Below the pieces are notes generated by a model. That model saw only the letters and a list, made by a program, of their open reading frames with translations, searched no databases and was not told where the DNA came from. The position numbers and the translations under genes were made by a program. Of a stretch of DNA of 64,000 nucleotides, positions 33,605-44,120 are shown piece after piece. Positions within the stretch are counted from its first letter, which is position 1; each line of letters begins with the position of its first letter. The stretch comes from Talinum fruticosum (lineage: Eukaryota; Streptophyta; Magnoliopsida; Caryophyllales; Talinaceae). Location: NCBI GenBank assembly GCA_021018815.1, contig JAITYX010000133.1, positions 372,001 to 436,000 of the forward strand, given 5' to 3'.

Positions 33605-34398
33605 ATATTTGAATGTTCCAAATTCAAATATTAGTTTAAAAGTTTCTTTTTTTTGTGCTTAATTTAAAATTTTCTTCATTAACATTTCTTGAAATTAGAG
33701 CTAGGCAACACAACGGGCCGAGCCGGATAGGGTTGGCCCATTAATATAAAGGGTCGGGGTGGGTCAACCAAAAATAAATAGGGCGGGTCGGGTCATGGGC
33801 AAGTCGATCTTGACTCGCCCATGATCCATTATAAATTATGAAGCCGATACTAAAGTCTCAATGTAACCAACAATAAAAAAGCATCTAAGTTGTAGAGTTC
33901 CTCAACAACGCTAGTTTTTCTGCCCTCGGTCTCGAGCCCCGATCGACCACAAGAGAAGTGGCCAACTCGGGACAAAGGAGTGAAGCGAAGAACAAACGGT
34001 AAAGCAGATGGCCTCTATCAAACTCGTTGGTTTTGGTCTACAAATGACAATAACTCCATTTTTGCGGTTTTTTAATCATATATTTTTTTTTGAAGAACAA
34101 GGAGCAATTAGATTAAATCAACAACGGTATCCATCATCATACGAGGCCGGGGACAAAAAGGAGGAAGAAGAACAACAAAACCCTAGAAGCAATAACCTAG
34201 CCCATCCCGGAAAGAAAAACACAAAATATCGACCATCGAACACCAACACCACCATCGGCTTCATAAGGATCACTCGTGAAAATCCTCCAATAGATCCTCG
34301 CTGCAGCGATCATACATCTTGAGAGCTTAAGCACCAGAGCATTTCTTACTTTTAACACTTGTAGCTAATCTTGAAGTCTCAAATATCACCTGTGACAT
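33605..34398. other. Intergenic, low-information sequence
   Basis: Contains a GC-skewed stretch of gggtcgggt-type motifs at 33715-33830, common in plant repeats, and a short Lys/Glu-rich frame at 34008-34322 with no recognisable family. No gene supported. Confidence 0.35.
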
Positions 34399-34401
34399 TA
34401 A
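34399..34401. repeat. Left TAA target duplication of the Harbinger-like element
   Basis: TAA, paired with TAA at 36576-36578. Three-base T(A/T)A duplications are characteristic of PIF/Harbinger. Confidence 0.65.
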
Positions 34402-34826
34402 GGCTCTATTTGGACTTAGGAAAATAGTTTGGAAAGAAAAAATTTTTGGAAAATTACTTTTTTTCCTTTGTTTGAATTAAAAAAAAGAGATGGAAAAAAA
34501 CTGTGAAAAGGTCGTGGAAAGTTAGTGTAAAATATTTTCTCCACAAAAACATAAGGAAAATATGTGGAAAATGAACTTAGGGCCTCCCGAGCCCCCGTTC
34601 GCTCTTCGCTCTTAGCTCTTCACTCTGTCATCTCAAGCACTCCTCTTCTCCTCTACCGGAGTGCTTCGCGTCGGTGTTAAGGAGGCCTCCCGAGCCCCTT
34701 TCCTCTCACTTTTGCTCGCCTCAACCGAGCTCTTGCTTCTCCTCGGGCTCTCATCTTCTCTGTCGGCATTCTCTCCGCTCGCGATCTCTCTCCTTCGGCA
34801 TCCTCTTTCATCCGGTAAATATGTCG

Positions 34827-34859
<33 letters not shown>

Positions 34860-36575
34860 CCCACTCTAGTAACCCGTCCCTTCTCATATGTCGAAAACTA
34901 GGGTTTTAGAGTTTTATTTGGATTCAAGCGTTTTTGGGTTCATTTGGACAAATTATGTGAATTTGTGGGAATTTGATGTTGTGTATTTGTGATTAAGTGG
35001 ATTTATCCATCCGGGTTGGTTCCATTACCGTAGATGGCTATACTTTGTGGGGATGAAAAGTATTGTTTTCATCCTTGAGAAATGAGAACGTCTTGTTTGT
35101 GCTTGAATGCTCGATATTCCAAAGATGTGACATTTTCCGTATCTAGAGACCCGAAATTATTCTACGTTGTCCATTGCGGTGTGTCCTTGTGTGAATTTTC
35201 CTGGTAGTGTCCTTGGGTTGGGACATAACTAGAATGTACTTCAGAATTTCTGCTAAATCATTTTCTATAATAAGGCTCTTGTTTCCTTTGCGAATAGATG
35301 GGGTTAAGAGAGACTCGAAAAATCTGCCTGTTTGGACTTCTTACTTGGCCATTTTTGGAATTGAGATATTTGTTTTAGATCCTTCATGAGGTGGGTTATG
35401 TTTGTTTAGGATTCAAAGTGGGTGTTTTATATATAGTGAATATAGGTAGTTAGATGCATGATTGAGATATTTAGCCAATTTAGACAAGAAGATACTAAAG
35501 AGGATGCATCCTGTGATTGCTTGCAAGTATTATCTCCCATATGCATTTGACCGATTGCAGAGCTTGAGGTTGTAGAGCGGTTTCCTCCTTGCCTCCGAAC
35601 ACATTAATCGAAGTGATGAAATGAAACTATAATCCTTTATGAAGAGCAGTACTATCTCTCATAGAAGTAGCCTCAAACCTCCAACAAAACTTTAGACAAC
35701 ACACAAGAGGTTGCAAAGGAGTCTCTTTGTATTGGTAGCATCTTGGGATTGAAGGTGAGTCATAACGAGAAAAGCCGCTACTGCTAGAATCACAAAGACA
35801 CTAAAGAAGGCTAGAATACCATCAAAGCCTCAATCAACACAAAGCAATGAGTGTGTGCGATTCACAACAATGAAGGTGGCTACCGGAATATTGGAGGGCG
35901 ATGTCGACAAAGGCACCAATCGAGAGCTAGATTTGGGGGTTGAGGGCCTGGACTTCTCGGTTGCTGACGGCGAGTCGTTGATTTTATTCTGTAGTTGATC
36001 ATCCTGATTTGGTAACTGTCATTTTGGAGATGGAGAAGGTGACGAGAAAGGTCCAATGGAGAATGATAATATGTAAGCCATAGAGGGATTTCACCGCCAA
36101 TTTTCATGGTGCTAATGCGGAAGAAGGTGAATCTCAAAATTCATCTCTGTACTTGGTCAGGGAACTCAATCTCTTCAGTTCTTGGACCTACGCTTTTTAT
36201 AACTTGCTTCGGGCTCTTGGTTTTAGTACAAGACAAATTAAGCGGTAGATTGTGGTATCCAAAAGTGTTTATAGAGCATATGTTGTAAGTAATTAGTTTA
36301 GTCATGGTTAATTTACATTATTGGTATGAGAGCTTGTATACAATAGTTTAATAAAGTTAGAAACTCACTAGGTTAGTTTTTTTAATTTTTCCAATCAATT
36401 TTCCTACTTCGAAACAATGGAAAAAATGTTAGTTGGAAAATCAATTTTTTTCCTTGTGTTTTTCTCTAATCCAAACAACGGAAAAAAAAAAGTTTCTCTC
36501 AAATTTTTTTCCTTCTCATTTTTTTTCCACTCGAATTTTCTTTCCAATTCTACTTTCCCGGGTCCAAACAAAGCC
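34402..36575. mobile_element. PIF/Harbinger-like non-autonomous DNA transposon (2174 bp)
   Basis: The left end starts GGCTCTATTTGGACTT. The right end, reverse-complemented, starts GGCTTTGTTTGGACCC. Similarity continues inward (GGAAAATAG/GGAAAGTAG, TTTGGAAAGAAAA/ATTGGAAAGAAAA) and, more loosely, for about 170 bp at each side. TAA flanks both ends. The GGSYYTGTTTGG terminus with a TAA/TTA duplication is typical of Tourist/Harbinger elements. No transposase or Myb-like gene is recognisable inside, so it is non-autonomous. The interior includes a GC-rich, gene-like segment (34580-34860) with CT repeats, perhaps a captured host 5' end. Confidence 0.65.
34824..34858. repeat. CT microsatellite
   Basis: Imperfect CT run (ctctctctctctctctatctct...) following a possible GT splice donor (ccg|gtaaat at 34815) inside the Harbinger-like element. 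Confidence 0.75.
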
Positions 36576-36578
36576 TAA

Positions 36579-36728
36579 ATAAAAATACAAATCAGAGCAT
36601 GTTCCACAAAATTATTACAATAATGCATGGAATAATATGAAAATAAATAAATAAATCCACAAGATTATGAATTTCTTCCTCGCTCCGATAAATTATCATC
36701 CCTACATATCCATGCATGAGTAGAGGAG
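36579..36728. other. AT-rich spacer between the Harbinger-like element and element I
   Basis: Short AT-rich segment with an aaataaataaat repeat near 36642. No gene. Confidence 0.4.
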
Positions 36729-37037
36729 TGATGCATTATCTCCTGAGAAAGATATTTTGGGAATATCTATTCTAGGAAAAATAGGAAATTTAGAAATTTA
36801 GAAATTTTTATTTAGGGAGAATTCTACCTTCTAGTTATTTCGTTATTATTTTAATTAACAAACATTATCTCGTGGATTTTATTATCTTTTAGTTTCCTTA
36901 TTGTTTTAGGGCTCTTCGCTATTTAAATTAGACCCTATGTTTAAGAAAGGTAGACTTGAATAATATTGAATTGAATTTTCCGAGTTTATTGTGAGTTTTC
37001 TTCGATGTAGGAATTGCTCTCGGAGCGTCCTACATCA
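36729..37037 (+). repeat. Element I 5' LTR
   Basis: Nearly the same as 42965-43268 along its whole length, including caaacattatctcgtggatttta and gaattgctctcggagcgtc. The end is taken as ..TACATCA. An alternative end three bases earlier (..CTACA) is possible. Confidence 0.88.
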
Positions 37038-37039
37038 AA

Positions 37040-37053
37040 TTTGGTTTCAGAAC
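37040..37053 (+). promoter_or_regulatory. Primer-binding site of element I
   Basis: TTGGTTTCAGAACT, close to TGGTATCAGAGC, complementary to the initiator tRNA-Met 3' end, as usual for plant chromoviruses. It lies 2-3 bases after the LTR. Confidence 0.6.
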
Positions 37054-37993
37054 TTGTTAACCCTGTCATGACCCTTAGTTTGTCCTCTATTTTTCCTTTC
37101 TTTCGTTTTTTCGAATTCTCGCCAAAAAAAAAAAAAACAAATAGAATACCAAAACTATCGTGAATTCCCTTCACATGCGACCAAGCCTTCCCGTGGGGCC
37201 ACCGCCTGTCCCCACCACTACTGCCAGCCACCACCCACCCCAGCCACCACCCACCCCAGCAGTGGACCACCACCCCACCATCGCCGCCACTAGCCACTCG
37301 TCTGAACCCTAATTCTCCACTCCCACAAACCTTAACATGCGAATTTCCCAATTTGCAAAACCTAACAACCTCAAATCGCCTTCGCTCCATCAAAGTGAGC
37401 CAAAATTTCCTTCTTATATCCACTCCCCACCTAATTTCGCCCTAAAACCCTCCATCAATTGCGAGAGAATCACATCAATTCAAGGCCTAATTGCTCAATT
37501 AACTCCTACGCGAAACCCTATCCGTTTTCTACTACTGCTTCGGTTAACTCCTTTATCACTTGGTGTTGTTTGCTCGCTATTGCTCGCTTGTCGTGTTGTC
37601 GTGTAGTGCATCGGACTGCCTTCTTCAGCTCTCAAGCCACCACTTGAAGGTTGCCGGTTGATCTCGATGTGCCTCGATACGATTGCTCTGTAGGGGAAGG
37701 TACAAATCTTAGACCAGATGTATACCACTAGAAGCTATGAGGATCTTGATTTACTTTGGTGTTGGTTTGATTTTTTGCTATAAAATTGGACTCGGTATTT
37801 GGTTAATTGGGATTTTTAAGTCCTTGCTTAGATCCCGATTGTTATATATTGCCCATCCCCTATTACATTTGAGTCAGCAATAATCCATCTCCATTTTCTC
37901 GTGCTCTGCTGTGCGTGCTTCGTGATCGTTTATTGTTGTTATTACTCTTGCAATTCGGTTAATCTCAGCACCGAGTATTTGCATCCATTCAGC

Positions 37994-39340
37994 ATGTCAT
38001 CCTCACCTTAGTAGTCTTAATAGTCCCAACTTGACACCCTCTCCACTAGACTTGACCGTCACGATGATAGGTTTGACGACCTCGAGTCTAAAATTGACCA
38101 TCTCACTTGGGTCTCCGAAAAGTCCATTAGGTATGATCGACCCACGACTCGCCCAAAGTTTTTGCAAACTTTGTGGTAGGAGGCGATAACCTTCGTAAGT
38201 GGCCCATCTATAAGTTAGGACAAACAAACGAGTCCGAAGGAGGGGAGGGTGAATATTTATCTCGCTCCAACCCTCATGAAGAGGAGCGCAGGAATGAGTC
38301 TAGGGTTTGTCAAGGGAATAATTTGGGGTATAGACGTAAGCAAGACGAGCATAGAGATAATCATCGTCATGACGATCAACGACTTCATGCTTGCCAGGAT
38401 GGTTGTTGGGAAGTCACTTTAGGGACTCGTAGGCTTGACAGAGTGTAGAGGTTATAGACAGTGCTAAAAATTACCGAGATAATAGATTTGTTGGCCATGA
38501 GTTTGATCGTATGCCCAACCAAGAGAGGTGTAGGGATAGAGAGTTCCATGATAGAAGAGTTGGTAGGAATTTTCCTGAGGGTTATTCGACATTACTCGTA
38601 AGGTCAAGGTTGATGTACCCACTTATGGTGGTAAGATAGATACTACCACCTTTTCCGATTGGATAGTTGCCATGGAGGATTACTTTGACTGGTATGGGAT
38701 GTTTGATATTGAGCGTGTTAGGTTTGGTAAGATGAAACTAGTTAGACCAGCTAGGAACTTTTGGCGATTGTCACTATTTAACTTGAGCGTATGTGACAAC
38801 CCCCTATTGCCCAATGGGCAACCATGAGGATAGGCTGAAAGAAAAGTACCCCTTCTTTCCATAAGGCCCACCTTGTTGACCAAATGCTAGACCTTAGGCA
38901 ATCCACCTCTAATGTGATCGATTACATCAATCACTTTGAATAGTTTATTCAAGATTGTGACTTGGTATAGGACCCTTCCATTACTATTACCCGATTTATT
39001 CGAGGTTTACGTAGTGACCTTAAGAGGGAGCTAACCTTGTCTTCACCATATACCTTAGATGAGGCCTATCATAAGGCCTTAGAGGTTAAAAAGCTTACCC
39101 CAATGCGTCGCTTTACCCTTGTGTCTAGGATCACACCCCGGTTTATCCCCAGGGCCATAGACTCTATAAGTGCTTCTAATCCAAGGACCTATAATCTTCC
39201 TATCCCCTTGAGGCCACACATGCCTGCCAACAATAGTGCCTCCCGATCTCAAGGTCCTAATACTATGCAATGTTTTAGTTGTCGAGGGAGAGGCCATTAT
39301 GCTTCGAGTGTCCCCGTCGTACCCTTGCTTTAAAACATGA
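37994..39340 (+). pseudogene. chromovirus gag (element I)
   Basis: Likely start ATG at 37994-37996, but stops follow within a few codons. Recognisable parts: coiled-coil-like N-terminus (LDTLSTRLDRHDDRFDDLES), a capsid segment around 38650-38760 (FDWYGMFDIERVRF), capsid C-terminal part 39037-39140 (DEAYHKALEVKKL), and a zinc knuckle CFSCRGRGHYA that continues in another frame (ECPRRTLAL) at 39272-39330. At least three frameshifts. Confidence 0.7.
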
Positions 39341-42300
39341 GCCGAATGAGCCTATTACCTTTGAGGAAGAGATTGTTGAACTAGAGGGAAATTATGAGGA
39401 CATTGTTGATGTTGAAAACAGTCTAATTCAAATGGATTCACATCTCGGTGTTGTTAGGTACCTCTTGTCTAATCCAACTATGATTAATGAGTGGAAACGA
39501 ACTACTATCTTTTACACTCTAGTTAAATGCCGAGACACTTTGATGAAGTTAGTCATAGATGGAGGGAGCACCATGAATGTTACAGCCTAGTCCACTATTA
39601 AGTGTTGTCATCTAAAAGTTGAACCACATCCTAACCCTTTAGGGTCGTTTGGGTCTATAAGACTAGCCTCACGAGTTACCCATTGGTGTAATGTACCTAT
39701 CCAAATTGGAGGCTATAAGGATGAGATTTTTCGTGATGTCCTCCCCATGGATGTAGCTCACATCCTACTAGGCCGAGCTTGGCTATATGATTTGAATGTC
39801 ACTCATCAAGGGAAAGAGAATACCTATAAGGTTTCAGCACAAGCACATCACTCTAAACCCTTATCATCCTAAAGAGTTACTTCCTTCTCCAGGACCAAAA
39901 CCATCTCCGACCTTGTCTTCCGGTATTCCAGTCAAGGGAACAATTTCCCTTCTACATCCTAAACCCTTTGAGAGATTATGCAACAGTAATTTGTTCTACC
40001 CGATAGTTTTGGAAAGGAACTAGTCTTTTGACCATATTGCCTTCCCAAGTCTAGCCACTAATGACCCACCTTCCGAGGCCCCTTCTATAGAGATTATGGA
40101 ACTACTTAAGACCTTTATTGATGTTGTTCTCGAGGAGCTTCCTAGTGAGTTACCTCCCTTAGGGACATCCAATATACTATTGAATTAGTTCCAGGGTCTC
40201 AGCTCCCTAACTTTCCTTGTTATAGGTTGAACCCCGTGGAAAAAGCGGAATTGAATAAACAGGTTCATGAGCTATTGTGTAAGGGTTTTGTTTGGCATAA
40301 CACGAGTCCCTACGCTGTCCTTGCCCTTCTTACCCCAAAAAGGATGGCTCTTGGAGGACGTGTATGGATAGTAGAGCCATCAATAGGATAACTCGCCAAG
40401 TATAGGTTTTCTATCCCAAGGTTAAAGGATATGCTTGACTGTCTTACAAGGGCTAGTTGGTTCTCTAAGATAGACTTGTGTATGGATATCACCAGATGCG
40501 CATTACACAAGGAGATGAATGGAAGTCTGCTTTCAAGACATAAGATGGCCTATTTGAGTGGTTAGTCATGCCTTTTGGGTTATCTAATGCCCCCAACACT
40601 TTTATGAGACTTATGACCCATGTCTTGCGACCATTCTTAGGAAAGTTTTTGGTTGATTATTTTGATGATATCCTAGTGTATAACAAGTCTAGAGAGGAAC
40701 ACATTGAGCATCTTAAGAAGCTTTTCACCACTCTTCGGGAAGCTAAACTTTTGCTAACCTCGAAGTGTGTCTTCTTGTAATCCTAAGTTCTTTCCTAGGA
40801 TACATTGTATCTTCCCGAGTGCATCTCTGCTGATCCCGACAAAGTTAGATCCATTAAAGAATGGTCTCGAACCCACATCTCCGACCGAAGTAAGGAGCTT
40901 TCATGGTCTTGTCTCTTTTTATAGGAGATTCATTAAAGATTTTAGCTTTATCATGGGCCCATTATAGACTATTTGAAGAAAGGACTATTTCAATGGACTT
41001 CAAAAGCAAACTCGGCCTTTACGGAGATCAAAAAGAGAATGACCTTAGCCCCAGTCCTTAGACACCCTAATTTTAGCAAAGTCTTTGATGTTGCTTGTGA
41101 CGCTTCCGGTTTTTGGATTGGGGGCGTGTTGAGTCGGGAGGGACATCCTATTGCCTTTTTCAGTGAGAAACTCAATGATTTCCGCGAGTCAAGTATACCA
41201 CCTTCGAAAAAGAGTTATATGCCTTACTTCAATCCCCGCATCAATAGAGGTATTATCCGTTGCCTCATGCATTTGTCTTATACTCGACCATAAAGCTCTT
41301 AACTATTGGAAGTCTCAAGATCATGTTAATCCTAAGCATGCTAGGTGGGTTGAGTACATTAGTGAGTATTCTTTTGTTCTTAAGCACAAATCGGTGTGGA
41401 CAACAAAGTTGCTCGATGCCCCGAGTCGTATTAGATACCTCCTGCAGATCATGAAGGTTGAGGTTCTAGGGTTTGACAAACTGAAATATGCATATTTGTC
41501 TTGCCCCGATTTTTCTCTTATCTCGCACAAAACTCTTGGCACGAAACCGTAGAGAGTATGTTGACTTTTCCACCATGATGGATACCTATTTAGGGGTTCC
41601 AAGTTGTGCATTCCTAGGACGTCTTTTCGAGATTTCTTGATTTGGGAGATGCATGCAAGGGGTTTAACCGGTCATTTGGGCAAGGATAGATCCATCGCAC
41701 TTGTAGAGGATCGCTTCTATTGCCCCTCATCGAAGAGGGATGTTTCTCATATTGTGTCTCAATATCGCACATGCCGCTTAGCCAAAGCTAAGAAGCACAA
41801 CATTGGGCTACACACCCTCTCCCTATCCCCCATGCTTCTTAGAAAGACATTAGTATGGATTTCGTATTAGGTCCGCCTAGGACTTCTCGTGGTCATGACT
41901 TCATTCTAGTTATAGTCGATAGATTTTAAAAAATGGCCCATTTTATTCCTCGTAACAAGACTAATGATACGACACATATTGCTAAGTTAGTCTTTCATGA
42001 AATTCTTAGGCTCCCTGGTCTCCCTACGTTAATTATATCAAATATGGATGTCAAGTTTATGAGTTATTTCGCAAGACCTTGTGGAAATTATGTGGTACTA
42101 CTTTAAAGTTTATTGCAGCCTCACCGTCCTCAAACAAATGGCCAAACCGAGGTTGTTAACCGCAACCTTGGTGACCTTCTTAGGTGTGTTGTTGGGAAGA
42201 AATAAGTGGCTTGGGATTTGACCTTATCCATTGCTAAGTTTGCAGATAATAATGCAGCCAATCGGTGAACCGGTAAGAGCCCTTTTGAGGTTGTCCATGG

Positions 42301-42914
42301 TTATTCTCCACGTACCCCGACCAACCTTATTCCCATTCCTCCGGATGTATGTGTTTCCTATTTTGCAACCACATTTGCATAGCATATTCATGACTTGCAT
42401 GCTGAGATTTGACATAAGATTGCTTTGAGTAATGATAGTTATAAGCTTTCCGTCGATGCACATCGTAGAGTCGTGAATTTTGAAGTGGGTGATTTTGTTG
42501 TGGCTCGTATCGGGCCTGAACGTTTCCCCAAACACTCTAACAAAAAGCTCCGTGCTCAAGCCATGGGACCTTACAAGATTATTAAAAATTTGGGATCTAA
42601 TGCATATGTACTTGATCTTCCCGATAATTTCGGTATTAGTCTTATTTTGAATATAGAGGATCTTACTCCTCATCGAGGTACCTTTGAGCCTCTTTGTCTT
42701 CCTTTTAGTGCTTTTGCAGGTATTGAGGTCCTTAGACTCCCTACTTTCCCACGACAATGTACCGATATTGAGGCTGTGTTGGATGATGAGATTGTGTCAT
42801 CTTCTCGTGCTGGCTTTTGTCGATACTCGTGCAATGGTCAGCTGTCGACAATTTGATGCCACTTGGATCACCGAAGAAGAGTTTCACACTTACAATCCTA
42901 TTCTCCTAGAATAG
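39280..42914 (+). pseudogene. chromovirus pol: PR-RT-RH-IN with chromodomain (element I)
   Basis: Protease region at 39279-39590 with the active-site motif IDGGS near 39555; RT from about 40240 with [16 protein letters not shown] (40568) and the catalytic YFDDILVY at about 40661-40681; RNase H at 40973-41200 with VACDASGF and IAFFSEKL; integrase with HLGKDRSIALVEDRFYCPS and C..C zinc residues (41640-41790); the GPY/F end at 42425-42640 (DFVVARIGPERFP, GPYKI, SNAYVLDLP); and a chromodomain beginning about 42770 (EAVLDDEIVSSS) and ending TWITEEEFHTYNPILLE at 42914. The chromodomain would direct insertion to particular chromatin. Many frameshifts and stops. Confidence 0.85.
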
Positions 42915-42951
42915 TACCTTCAAGACAACTCGCCGGAGTCGAGTTCTTTTT

Positions 42952-42964
42952 CGGTGGGGGAGAA
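42952..42964 (+). promoter_or_regulatory. Polypurine tract of element I
   Basis: ggtgggggagaa directly before the 3' LTR start TGATGCATT at 42965. Confidence 0.75.
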
Positions 42965-43268
42965 TGATGCATTATCTCCCAAAAGATATTTTAGGAATAT
43001 CTATTCTAGGAAAAATAGGAAATGTAGAAATTTAGGAATTTTTATTTAGGGAGAATTCTATCTTCTAGTTATTTCCTTATTATTTGTTAACAAACATTAT
43101 CTCGTGGATTTTATTATCTTTTAGTTTTCTTATTATTTTAGGGCTCTTCGCTATTTAAACTTGACCTTATGCTTTAGAAAGGAAAACTTGAATAATATTG
43201 AATTGAATTTTTGAACTTATTGTGAGTTTTCTTCGGTGTAGGAATTGCTCTCGGAGCGTCTTATATCG
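42965..43268 (+). repeat. Element I 3' LTR
   Basis: 304 bp, homologous to the 5' LTR with a few short indels and substitutions. The end reads ..TTATATCG where the 5' LTR has ..CTACATCA. Confidence 0.88.
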
Positions 43269-43915
43269 GGGAATCTTCAATTTCATTGTCAAGTCAATTT
43301 CATGTATTTAAAGAGAGAAAATATGTGAGTCATCTGCCTAGATGACTTACATATAAGAAAAATGTAAATACAACACCACTTGAAATTGACTCGCTTCATG
43401 AAAATTTTCATTTTTCGAGCACTTATTTTGAATTGAATCTAGTATATGCTAAATCGGAAGTTTCTCCCAAAATTTCCAAATTTTTGTATAAGCAAAAGTA
43501 CTTGCTTGCAAAACCAGGCATTCACAAACGTAGAAATATCAAGGGATGTTCTAAATGGTTGTCAAGAAATGGTTAAACCCCGCCCCCATGAAGTACTCTT
43601 TAAATCAATGAAGAACATGGGGATGATCATGAAGGTACTTGACAACCATCATTGAAGTATGTAGTAGAGACAGTCTCATAGCCGGAATAAACAAGGGTAA
43701 TAAGATCATACTAAATTAAATCTCTAACTCACTCGCTTCTCTCTTGTATCATCATCCTCTTTGTGATTGGTGTAATATGCATCAAACAAAATAATTAGAA
43801 CAATTTACGTATGTAAATAAAATCTAATATAACAATTAAAAGACTTAATTACCTAAAAGAAGATATGTATTATCATCCTCGTCCCGTCCATCTTCATATG
43901 AATTAGAATCCTTGT
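43269..43915. other. AT-rich region right of element I
   Basis: No gene or repeat recognised. Short inverted stretch agtcatctgcctagatgact at 43331-43350. May be intron or flank of the hAT remnant that follows. Confidence 0.35.
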
Positions 43916-43921
43916 CAATTG

Positions 43922-44120
43922 TTAGCGCGGTATTATACTTTGCACGTCGTCAATCTTGAAGACAAACTCCACGTTATCATCATCACTATCCCCATCACCA
44001 CCTTGAAACCCACTAGGTCTCTTTGGACATCTCTCCAAATGACGCTTTAAATGAGAAGTACCACTCTCCTTGACACTAAAAAGTGTCGTCCTTTTCTCTA
44101 TTTTCTTTTTATTGGTCCGA
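43922..44120 (-). pseudogene. hAT-type BED zinc-finger fragment
   Basis: The minus-strand frame contains RTTLFSVKESGTSHLKRHLERCPKRP, of which GTSHLKRHLERC is the second half of a BED zinc finger as found in plant hAT transposases (Ac, ricesleeper type), followed by an acidic GGDGDSDDDN stretch. The first Cys pair is missing, since sequence to the right belongs to the LTR starting at 44121. No terminal inverted repeats were found. Confidence 0.6.

Larger units (their letters stand above)
36729..43268 (+). mobile_element. Element I: Reina-like chromovirus (Ty3/gypsy), both LTRs present
   Basis: 6.5-kb element with LTRs of about 309 and 304 bp (36729-37037, 42965-43268), both starting TGATGCATTATCTCC. 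It has a PBS-like site at 37040-37053, gag with a zinc knuckle, protease, RT, RNase H, integrase and a C-terminal chromodomain, and a purine tract before the 3' LTR. Short LTRs plus the chromodomain end point to the Reina lineage. All genes carry frameshifts. No clear 5-bp target duplication was found (left aggag, right ggggaa). Confidence 0.85.

Noticed and set aside
34661..34909. Short frame with a leucine-rich, signal-peptide-like start
   Set aside because: It arises from CT-rich low-complexity sequence inside the Harbinger-like element and lacks any downstream domain.
36986..37728. Frames of 60-145 residues on both strands in the chromovirus leader
   Set aside because: Between the PBS and gag of element I; Gly/Val or Pro-rich low complexity with no family resemblance.
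36724..43275. Target-site duplication of element I
   Set aside because: The five bases on either side (aggag and tcggg or ggggaa, depending on the LTR end chosen) do not match convincingly.
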